Below are positions 8,331 through 15,177 of a stretch of 33,693 nucleotides of DNA, one piece after another; position 1 is the stretch's first letter, and the number at the start of each line of letters is the position of its first letter. Below the pieces are notes generated by a model, which was not told where the DNA came from, made no database searches, and saw only the letters and a program-made list of their open reading frames with translations. The stretch covers positions 1 through 33,693 of the forward strand of contig JADFZV010000036.1 in the NCBI GenBank assembly GCA_015232335.1, in the 5' to 3' direction. This DNA comes from Alphaproteobacteria bacterium. Its GTDB lineage: Bacteria; Pseudomonadota; Alphaproteobacteria; Rhodospirillales; WMHbin7. The translations under genes were made by a program, and so were the position numbers.

Positions 8331-9755
8331 ATGTACATAAACGGCGCCTGGGTTGATGCCCGCAAAAGCTTCGCCAGCCATAATCCCGCCAATGGCGAGG
8401 TGCTGGGTCATGTGCCCGACGGCAACGAAACAGACGCCCGCCTGGCCATTGCCGCCGCCGCCAAGGCATTCCCTGAATGGGCCGCCTCCACGGCCTATCT
8501 ACGCTCAAGCCTTCTCCATCGCGCCTGGCAGATCATGATGGAGCGCAAGGAGGAACTGGCGCGCCTGATGACGGAAGAACAAGGCAAGCCGCTGAAGGCG
8601 TCACGCAACGAAGTGGTCTATGGCGCTGACTTCTTGCAATGGTTTTCCGAGGAGGCCAAGCGGGTTTATGGCGCGGTCATCCCAGCGCCCAGGACCGAGC
8701 AGCGCTTCATCACCCTAAGGCAGCCCGTGGGCGTGGTGGCGGCGATCACGCCCTGGAACTATCCGATATCGATGCTGACCCGCAAAATGGCACCGGCCCT
8801 GGCGGCGGGCTGCACCATCGTCTTAAAACCCGCCGAGGCCACGCCGCTTTGCGCCATGGCCGTCTTCAAGGTTTTTCACGATGCGGGCTTTCCGTCCGGC
8901 GTGGTCAATCTGGTTACCGCGTCCGATCCCGTGCCCGTGGGCCAGGAAATGACCACCAATCCTCTGGTGCGCAAGATTACCTTCACGGGCTCGACCCGGG
9001 TGGGCAAGGAGATCGCAGCGAAGGCAGCAGCGCAGGTCAAGCGGGTGTCGATGGAACTGGGGGGCCATGCGCCCTTTATCGTTTGTCCCGATGCCGACCC
9101 CGTTCATGCTGCCAAGGGGGCCACGCTGATCAAGGGCCTGAATACCGGACAGGCCTGTATCAGCCCCAACCGTTTCCTGGTCCATCGCCCCCTGGCTCCC
9201 GCCTTCCTGGCCGAACTGACGGCCAGGACCGCCAAGCTGAAGGCGGGATCGGGTCTTGACGAAAGCGTCTCGGTGGGGCCGCTGATCAATTCCATGGCTC
9301 TGGACAAGGTCCATCGCCAGGTCGAGGACGCCCTCTCGAAAGGGGCCAAGCTGGAATGCGGCGGTCATCGTCTGACCGAGCATGGACTGGATAAGGGCTG
9401 TTTCTACGCGCCCACCGTTCTGTCGGGGGTCACGCGCGACATGTTGATCTGGCGCGAGGAAACCTTCGGCCCCATCGCTCCGGTTATCGCCTATGACGAC
9501 GAGGCCGAGATTCTTCCCCTGGCCAATGATACGGCTTATGGCCTGGCGGCCTATGTCTATACGCCGACTCTTGCCAGGGCCATGCGCTTGTTCGAAGGGT
9601 TGCATTTCGGCATCATCGGCATCAACGACATCAATCCCACCGCCGTCGCCGCGCCCTTCGGCGGCATGCAGGAAAGCGGGCTGGGGCGCGAGGGCGGGGC
9701 CGAGGGAATCTCGGAATATCTGGAAACCAAGCTGGGCGGTTTTTCGCTCGTCTGA
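8331..9755 (+). CDS. NAD(P)-dependent aldehyde dehydrogenase, succinate-semialdehyde dehydrogenase type
   Basis: The 474-residue enzyme has all aldehyde dehydrogenase landmarks: TPWNYP (oxyanion Asn), the nucleotide-binding FTGSTRVGK, the general base E242 in SMELGGHAPF, the nucleophile C276 in NTGQACISPNRF, and EETFGPIAPV near the C-terminus. Overall it most resembles succinate-semialdehyde dehydrogenases (GabD-like), which oxidise succinate semialdehyde to succinate, but related enzymes take glutarate semialdehyde, glycolaldehyde or lactaldehyde. The ATG at 8331 was chosen because AAGGAT lies 7 bases before it; the frame stays open further upstream but would overlap the MBL gene. No GABA transaminase is nearby. 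Confidence 0.88.
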   Translation: MYINGAWVDARKSFASHNPANGEVLGHVPDGNETDARLAIAAAAKAFPEWAASTAYLRSSLLHRAWQIMMERKEELARLMTEEQGKPLKASRNEVVYGADFLQWFSEEAKRVYGAVIPAPRTEQRFITLRQPVGVVAAITPWNYPISMLTRKMAPALAAGCTIVLKPAEATPLCAMAVFKVFHDAGFPSGVVNLVTASDPVPVGQEMTTNPLVRKITFTGSTRVGKEIAAKAAAQVKRVSMELGGHAPFIVCPDADPVHAAKGATLIKGLNTGQACISPNRFLVHRPLAPAFLAELTARTAKLKAGSGLDESVSVGPLINSMALDKVHRQVEDALSKGAKLECGGHRLTEHGLDKGCFYAPTVLSGVTRDMLIWREETFGPIAPVIAYDDEAEILPLANDTAYGLAAYVYTPTLARAMRLFEGLHFGIIGINDINPTAVAAPFGGMQESGLGREGGAEGISEYLETKLGGFSLV

Positions 9756-9760
9756 ATTGC

Positions 9761-10975
9761 TCAGCGGCGCTTTTGCACGCGCTTTTTCGCCTGATGCTTG
9801 CCAAGCTTCGCGGGCACTGGCTCGGGCAGCATCGAGCGGGTCGAGAAGACAAGGCGCTCGCACAGAACGCGCGACAGATTGAACAGGACTTTCGATGCCA
9901 GTTCCGGCGAGGATTTCATCAGTTTCTTCAAGAAGGTCTGAGACACGACCAGAATTTCGCTGTCGGCCAGGGCGACCACATCGGCCGAGCGCTTCACATC
10001 GGCGATAAAAGCAATTTCACCGAAGACCTGTCCCGGCTCCAGCACGGCAATCGGCTTCTTCGATTTGCCCAGGCGCACTTCGGCCAGACCGGAAAGAACG
10101 ACGAAGAGCTCGCTGCCCACGTCGCCGGTTCGCAAGATGGTGTCGCCGGCGGCACAAGACAGCACCGTGCCGCTTTTCAGCACATGGCGCTCTTCCTCTT
10201 GCGTCAGATCCTCGAGCAGCGGCACGCGCCTGCCTGTCGAGGGGCGCAGCTTGTCGGCCAGGAAATGCCAAAAGGCGTCGTCATCGATCGCCCACTGGCT
10301 GGCCTTGGTGGTGGCGGGGAACTTGCGGGCCAGCCACTCTGCGTCCTCAGCGTCCTGCCAGAGCTCCTGGCGGTTTTTGAGCTTGCGCCAGAAGGGCGAG
10401 CGCACGGCCTCCAGGTGGCGGGCATCCTTGAGAGCCAGCAGCAGCGGCACGCGGTAGCCGACCTCGGGGTCGAGAAAGTTATCTGTGAAAGGCCGGTATC
10501 CCAGATGCTCGTAAAGCTCGATCAAGGCGGGGGCGCAATGGCAGAAGTCATAGACGATGCCGTCTTCCAATCCGGTTTCGTAGGCTTTGGCCAGAATTTT
10601 ATGAAGGGCCGTCGTGCCGCGAAGATCGCGCGCTACCATCAAGCGCGAGGAAAAACTCAAGCGCGAAGGTGGAATGTCGTCAAAGCGAGAAAGGCGGTAG
10701 GCTGTTTCGAAAGCCTGGGGCAGACGGGTGCGGTCAGCCCGATTGATGCGCAAGGTGGCGATGACGGCATCGCCCTCCTGGGCATAGAGGATCAGGGCGT
10801 TCTCGTCCATCTCGTCGGTCAGCCAGCGTCGCTTGTGATCGGCGTTGGCCAGGGCGATCTTGCCCATTTCCTCGACATAAACCTGATAGCGGAATCGCCA
10901 GACGGCCTCCAGCTCATCGGTTGAGCGGGCCTGATAAATGCGTAGCGGTGTCTCGGTGCTCTCGGCTTCTGCCAT
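9761..10975 (-). CDS. GNAT/N-acyltransferase fused to a C-terminal cyclic-nucleotide-binding domain
   Basis: The 404-residue protein has an N-terminal GNAT-type domain (about 10-205) of the FeeM/autoinducer-synthase-like branch: RYQVYVEEMGK at 28-38 and SSRLMVARDLRGTTALHKIL as the acyl-CoA loop region. After a linker comes a CRP-like cNMP-binding domain (about 250-375) with its phosphate cassette, FGEIAF at 318-323 and the conserved R329 in KRSADVV. A basic tail (KKRVQKRR) ends it. The cassette keeps Glu and Arg, so cAMP or cGMP binding is plausible. The ATG at 10975 gives a normal GNAT N-terminus; a longer frame to 11053 would invade the leader of the SIS gene. It converges on the aldehyde dehydrogenase gene with a 5-base gap. 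The substrate is unknown. Confidence 0.85.
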   Translation of the reverse strand: MAEAESTETPLRIYQARSTDELEAVWRFRYQVYVEEMGKIALANADHKRRWLTDEMDENALILYAQEGDAVIATLRINRADRTRLPQAFETAYRLSRFDDIPPSRLSFSSRLMVARDLRGTTALHKILAKAYETGLEDGIVYDFCHCAPALIELYEHLGYRPFTDNFLDPEVGYRVPLLLALKDARHLEAVRSPFWRKLKNRQELWQDAEDAEWLARKFPATTKASQWAIDDDAFWHFLADKLRPSTGRRVPLLEDLTQEEERHVLKSGTVLSCAAGDTILRTGDVGSELFVVLSGLAEVRLGKSKKPIAVLEPGQVFGEIAFIADVKRSADVVALADSEILVVSQTFLKKLMKSSPELASKVLFNLSRVLCERLVFSTRSMLPEPVPAKLGKHQAKKRVQKRR

Positions 10976-11075
10976 GGCGCTTCTACATTCCCCCAATGGG
11001 GTAATCCTAGCAGTTTGATTCGATTTGCGCACCTGCCGGGTTGCGAGGCGCAATCAGTTCGGTTATGACAGGCCT

Positions 11076-11666
11076 ATGACCGATACCGTTTCCCAACTCA
11101 GCCAGTATTTCGATTTGCTGTCCGATCTCGGGCGCAAGGCCCAGGCCAGCGATGCCTCGGGCAAGGGCCTGCAACTGGACGAGGCGCTGGGCCGCATTCG
11201 CGCCCTGGCCCGGGTCACCCACGAATCCGGCCACACCCTCTTTTTTATCGGCAATGGCGGCAGCGCGGGCATTGCCAGCCATCTGGCCATCGATTACGGC
11301 AAAAACGGGGGCTTGCGCTCAATGGCCCTGAATGATGGGGCCGCCCTGACCTGTCTGGCCAACGATCTGGGCTATGAACATGTCTTTTCCCAACAAATCA
11401 GCCTGCTTGGCCGGTCAAATGATCTGTTGATCGCCATCTCCAGCTCGGGCCGCTCGCCCAATATCTTAAAGGCGGTCGAAGCCGCCCGGTCGAAAAACAT
11501 GGCCGTGATTACGCTGTCGGGTTTCGACGGCACCAATCCCTTAAGGCGCCTGGGCGACATCAATCTACATGTGGCGTCGCACCAGTACGGATTCGTAGAA
11601 ATCCTGCATCTGGCGCTTTTGCACGCCGTTCTCGATTTCGAAATGGGCTGGAAGGGCCAGGTTTAA
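11076..11666 (+). CDS. SIS-domain protein, phosphoheptose isomerase (GmhA)-like
   Basis: The 196-residue protein is a single SIS domain. FFIGNGGSAGIASHLAIDYG (about 56-75) and ISSSGRSPNILKAVEAAR (about 121-138) are the two phosphosugar-binding serine loops of the GmhA/DiaA group. GmhA isomerises sedoheptulose 7-phosphate in heptose synthesis for lipopolysaccharide. In a hand alignment the zinc-site residues are only partly kept: H69 is present, the usual Glu is D73, and the usual Gln is V174. It may therefore be a related sugar-phosphate isomerase or a DiaA-like protein, not GmhA itself. The ATG at 11076 was chosen over an upstream in-frame start because it gives the family N-terminus. A strong terminator follows. 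Confidence 0.83.
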   Translation: MTDTVSQLSQYFDLLSDLGRKAQASDASGKGLQLDEALGRIRALARVTHESGHTLFFIGNGGSAGIASHLAIDYGKNGGLRSMALNDGAALTCLANDLGYEHVFSQQISLLGRSNDLLIAISSSGRSPNILKAVEAARSKNMAVITLSGFDGTNPLRRLGDINLHVASHQYGFVEILHLALLHAVLDFEMGWKGQV

Positions 11667-11688
11667 CCTTTGATGTAGCGTTCAAAGA

Positions 11689-11716
11689 AAAAGGCCGGGG
11701 AACGCCCCGGCCTTTT
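11689..11716. terminator. Bidirectional rho-independent terminator
   Basis: AAAAGGCCGGGG (11689-11700), loop AACG, then CCCCGGCCTTTT (11705-11716) form a perfect 12-pair stem with runs of T on both strands. It sits between the convergent SIS gene (end 11666) and the Bax-inhibitor-like gene (end 11737), so it can serve both. Confidence 0.9.
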
Positions 11717-11736
11717 CGTTTCGACGGTCGATTTTC

Positions 11737-12453
11737 CTACCTGCGGTCGCCAAAGAAGCGCAGGAGCATCAGGAACAGATTAAGGAAGTCCATATACAGG
11801 GTCAGCGCCCCCATCACTGCCTTTTTTCCAGCGATTTCATGGCCATCCGACCCAAGGTAGAGTTCCTTAATCTTCTGGGTGTCCCAGGCGGTCAGGCCGG
11901 TAAAGATCAGCACGCCTGCTGCGGAAATCACGAATTGCAGCATGCTGGACTGCATGAACAGGTTGACCAGACTGGCCAGAATCAGGCCCCACAGCCCCAT
12001 GATCAGGAAAGAGCCGATGCCCGACAGGTCCTTCTTGGTGGTGTAGCCGTACAGGCTCATACCGGCGAAGGTGGCGGCACAGATGAAGAAGGTGCGGGCG
12101 ATGCTGGCGCCGGTATAGACCACGAAGACCGGGGCCAGAGCCGCCCCCATCAGGCCAGCATAGACCCAGAAGGTGGTCTGAACGGCGGTCAGGCTCATTT
12201 TCTGAACGCGAAAGCTTAGGAAAAATACCAGGGCCAGGGGGGCCAGCATGACCACCCACATCAGGCCGCTGCCAAACAGGGCCTGCATCAGGGCCTCGTT
12301 CGAGGCGACCAGAAGGGCAACAAGGCCTGTCAAAGCCAGGCCCGAGCCCATATAATTGTAAACCCGCAGCATATAGGAGCGCAGGCCCAGGTCGATAGCG
12401 ACGCTTTGGGCCTCGGCGCCGGTTGCGGTGCGGCGAAGTGTTTCGAAAGCCAT
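11737..12453 (-). CDS. Bax inhibitor-1 / YccA family integral membrane protein
   Basis: The 238-residue protein has about seven membrane helices and the family features: an N-terminal cytoplasmic stretch (GAEAQSVAIDLGLRSYMLRV), YTGASIARTFFICAATFAGM in the middle, GLTAWDTQKIKELY (the family's acidic region near the sixth helix), and a polar C-terminus DFLNLFLMLLRFFGDRR. Bacterial members resemble YbhL and YccA; YccA binds and modulates the FtsH protease, and BsYetJ is a pH-sensitive calcium leak channel. Which applies here is unknown. GAGAGG lies 8 bases before the ATG. It stands alone, divergent from the pseudokinase gene with 103 bases between them, and ends with TAG just before the shared terminator. 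Confidence 0.92.
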   Translation of the reverse strand: MAFETLRRTATGAEAQSVAIDLGLRSYMLRVYNYMGSGLALTGLVALLVASNEALMQALFGSGLMWVVMLAPLALVFFLSFRVQKMSLTAVQTTFWVYAGLMGAALAPVFVVYTGASIARTFFICAATFAGMSLYGYTTKKDLSGIGSFLIMGLWGLILASLVNLFMQSSMLQFVISAAGVLIFTGLTAWDTQKIKELYLGSDGHEIAGKKAVMGALTLYMDFLNLFLMLLRFFGDRR

Positions 12454-12556
12454 GTCCGGTCCTCTCGTTAAAGGGTTCCGCTCATGTTATATGTGACAGG
12501 GGAGAGGGAAATCAACCTTCGACCCGGGAAAAGTTAACAGGGGAACGAGAGGCCGG

Positions 12557-13336
12557 ATGGCCAAGGAACCGGAAAAGAAGAAGGAAGCGCCGCCGCCACC
12601 CAGAAAGGAACCCGTGAAGGGGGCGGGGACGCCGGTCGTTTTGCGCGACCGCTACCAGATCTATCCCGCCACACCGCTGTTCGATTTCGATCAGCCCAGC
12701 GCCACGGCCTTTGCCTGCACGGACAAGCGCGACCCCGGTCGTTTCCTGCTGGCCTATATCTGCAAGCCAGAACTGCCGCCGAGGGTCAATGTGTTGCGCA
12801 CATTGAAGGGCCAGCAGCTTGCCGGGGTGATTCCCCTGCTCGACTGGGGGATCGTGGAATGGCCCCTGGCTGGCCGCCAATGCCTGGTCGTCATCTATGT
12901 GCGGCCTTTGGGGGGGCGGGTGATGCCGTCACTCGATTCCGAGATCAAGCCGCTTGAAGAACATGAGTTGGTCAAGAAGATCATGCCCCAACTGGCGCAA
13001 TCGCTGAAGGAAATGAGCGAGCGGGGCATTCCACACCGTGCCATCAGGCCAACCAACCTGTTCTGGATGGACGAGAATTGCGAACAGATGGTTCTGGGCG
13101 ATTGCGTGACGGCGCCACCGGCCTACGATCAGCCGGTTCTCTTTGAAAGCATCGAGGTGGGGATGTGCCTGCCCGCCGCCAGGGGAAGCGGCAGCTATGG
13201 CGACGATCTCTATGCGCTGGGCGTTTCGATTTTGATTCTGAAGCTGGGACGCACGCCGCTTAAGGGACTAGAAAGCGAGCCGCTGTTAAGGGGAAAGATC
13301 GCCAAGGGCTCCTATTCATATTTGGTTGGCGATTAG
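12557..13336 (+). CDS. Upstream part of an interrupted pseudokinase gene (kinase-like fold, catalytic Asp replaced)
   Basis: The 259-residue product starts with a lysine/proline-rich segment, then a protein-kinase-like domain from about residue 30. H160-R-A-I-R-P-T-N167 occupies the place of the catalytic loop HRDxKPxN, with alanine where the essential Asp belongs, so this looks like a pseudokinase. GDC at 181-183 stands for DFG, and DDLYALGVSILILKLGRTP (217-235) matches the kinase F-helix. Translation stops at TAG (13334-13336), before the last kinase helices. The frame continues after it to 14620. The likely original residue is glutamine (GDQRMP), so the stop looks like CAG changed to TAG. 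The gene is divergent from the Bax-inhibitor gene. Regulatory role and partner are unknown. Confidence 0.75.
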   Translation: MAKEPEKKKEAPPPPRKEPVKGAGTPVVLRDRYQIYPATPLFDFDQPSATAFACTDKRDPGRFLLAYICKPELPPRVNVLRTLKGQQLAGVIPLLDWGIVEWPLAGRQCLVVIYVRPLGGRVMPSLDSEIKPLEEHELVKKIMPQLAQSLKEMSERGIPHRAIRPTNLFWMDENCEQMVLGDCVTAPPAYDQPVLFESIEVGMCLPAARGSGSYGDDLYALGVSILILKLGRTPLKGLESEPLLRGKIAKGSYSYLVGD

Positions 13337-13339
13337 CGC

Positions 13340-14620
13340 ATGCCGCTCTCCATGATCGAGTTGTTGCGCGGTTTGCTGTGCGACGATCCGCACGAGCGCT
13401 GGTCGGTCAACGATCTCGAGCTTTGGTCGAATGGGCGCCGCCTGTCGCCTTTGCAGCCCAGGCAGGAAAAGCGCGCCGTGCGCGGCTTCGCCTTTGCCGG
13501 AGAAGAATACAATACCTGCCGCGAACTGGCCTTTGCCATGTCCCTGAACTGGGACAAAGCGCACGTCCCCATGATCGACGGATCGCTTGAGGTCTGGCTG
13601 CGGCGCGGCATCGACAACAAGGAATTGGCAGACGTCGTCACCACCGCCATCAAGAATGCCAGACAGGCCCCGGCGGCGGACGTCAAGCTTGCAGAAGAGC
13701 TGCTGGTCACGCGCATATTGATGTTGCTCGATACCCTGGCACCCATCCGCTACAAGGGCTTCTCAGCTCTGCCTCTGGGTTTTGGTCCAGCGCTGGCCGT
13801 CATCATGGGCACCAAGTCCGATCCCAAGCTATTTGCGGAATGCCTGCTGCGCGACGTGCCGCACATCTGGTTTGAGACCAGGCCCGAATATGATCCCGCC
13901 AACTCGCAGATCGACAACTTGTTCAAGGACCTTAAGGCCTATATGCAGCAGACGGCGCTGGGTTACGGTCTCGAGCGTTTGCTGTACGATCTGAACGAGG
14001 CCCTGCCTTGTCAGAGTTCTCTGGTGGCCGATTCCTTCGTCGTCGAAATCGGGGAGCTGCTTCCGGCTCTTGAGCAGACCGCCAAGCGAATCGATCCGCG
14101 CACGATGCCCATGGATCGCCATATCGCCGCCTTTATCGCCTGCCGCTTCGATTTCAATGTCGAACGTCAGATAACGGCGCTGAACGCCGCCCACCAGGAA
14201 CGTCAGATCATCGGCATTCTAAGTCTGCTGGGAACGGTGCAATGGAAGCTGGGGCCTGAAAGTCTGCCCGGCCTAGCCTCGTGGATGGGGGCGCATCTGG
14301 GGTCCGTGGTCAACGGTTTTCACAGCCGGGCAAAGCGGCGCGAAATGGAAAAGGAGCTGCCGAAGCTGGTGCGCGCGGGCAATCTGCCGGAATTGTTCTC
14401 CTATGTTGAAAATCACGACGAGCGCAGGCGCGACGACGAGGGCTATCTTTTGGCCAGGGCGGAATTCGCCGCCTCCAGCCAGGAAGCCAATGAAATCGAA
14501 ACAGGCACGAGAAGGCGGACAGATCAGGCCATGCGCTATGGCCATCAGGCGGCTGGCATGATCGCCATGATGCTAGCACTCACCGTTATCAGCATTCTGC
14601 TCCTCATCCGGTTCTTGTAG
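13340..14620 (+). pseudogene. Downstream part of the interrupted pseudokinase gene: end of the kinase fold, unknown domain, tail anchor
   Basis: This is the same-frame continuation of the 12557 gene; together they would encode 687 residues. The first part, LLRGLLCDDPHERWSVNDLE, is the last kinase helix with its usual conserved Arg, so the stop splits one fold. Next come about 330 residues of helical sequence I do not recognise, with a charged stretch (HSRAKRREMEKELPKL), then one hydrophobic helix at the very end (about 661-687, AGMIAMMLALTVISILLLIR). The intact protein would be a tail-anchored inner-membrane protein with its kinase-like head in the cytoplasm. An ATG at 13340 could restart translation, but no ribosome site is evident. 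The final TAG is followed two codons on by TAA, and the next gene starts 11 bases after the TAG. Confidence 0.72.
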
Positions 14621-14631
14621 GGATAAGCGCC

Positions 14632-15141
14632 ATGGCCCAAAAGAAACAGGTGCGCAAGGTGCCTCAAGGGGCAAAGCCTCCCGGAAAACTTAAAGTCACT
14701 CTGGGCCTGCTCATTCTTGGCCCCCCCCTCTTCTTTTTCTTTCTGCCCACTTGGGTGTTTTTGTTCCTGTCCATGCTGCCTTCGGTGGTCGCCTTCGTGG
14801 TCGATCGCACGCCTTATCGCTATGCCTGGGTCAGTGTGGCTGGTCTTAACCTTGCGGGCGTGGCTCCTTATTTGATGAAATTGTGGTTCGAAGGCCATTC
14901 GATGAGCACGGCCCTTAAAATGCTGTCCAATCCCTTCGATCTCATCGTCATGGTTGGCGCCGCCGGATTGGGCTGGGTGCTTCATTTGTCACTGCCGCCC
15001 GTTGTCGGGGCTTGGTTGGATGTCACCTCGCAGCGCCGCCTGACGCAATTGCGCGCAACACAGCGCAAACTGCTCGATGAGTGGGGGGCAGAGGTTGCCC
15101 AGCCGGACAGCGAAGAGGCACCGGTTTCCAGACGACGGTAA
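14632..15141 (+). CDS. Small integral membrane protein of unknown function, paired with the pseudokinase
   Basis: I do not recognise this 169-residue protein. It has a basic N-terminus (MAQKKQVRKVPQGAKPPGK), then about four membrane helices: two closely packed (about 22-58, rich in F and L), one at about 66-85, and one at about 103-128. A charged cytoplasmic tail ends in EEAPVSRRR. The many positive residues at both ends suggest both face the cytoplasm. It begins 11 bases after the pseudokinase gene, so the two are very likely cotranscribed and may form a membrane complex (inference). The sensor kinase gene converges on it 36 bases downstream. Confidence 0.78.
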   Translation: MAQKKQVRKVPQGAKPPGKLKVTLGLLILGPPLFFFFLPTWVFLFLSMLPSVVAFVVDRTPYRYAWVSVAGLNLAGVAPYLMKLWFEGHSMSTALKMLSNPFDLIVMVGAAGLGWVLHLSLPPVVGAWLDVTSQRRLTQLRATQRKLLDEWGAEVAQPDSEEAPVSRRR

Positions 15142-15177
15142 TGCCAAGCTTCCCGGGCCTATCCCGACGATTTATCG

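Noticed and set aside
9773..10924. Open frame of 383 codons opposite the GNAT-cNMP gene
   Set aside because: It lies fully inside a well-supported gene and has low-complexity Q/G/H-rich sequence typical of antisense frames.
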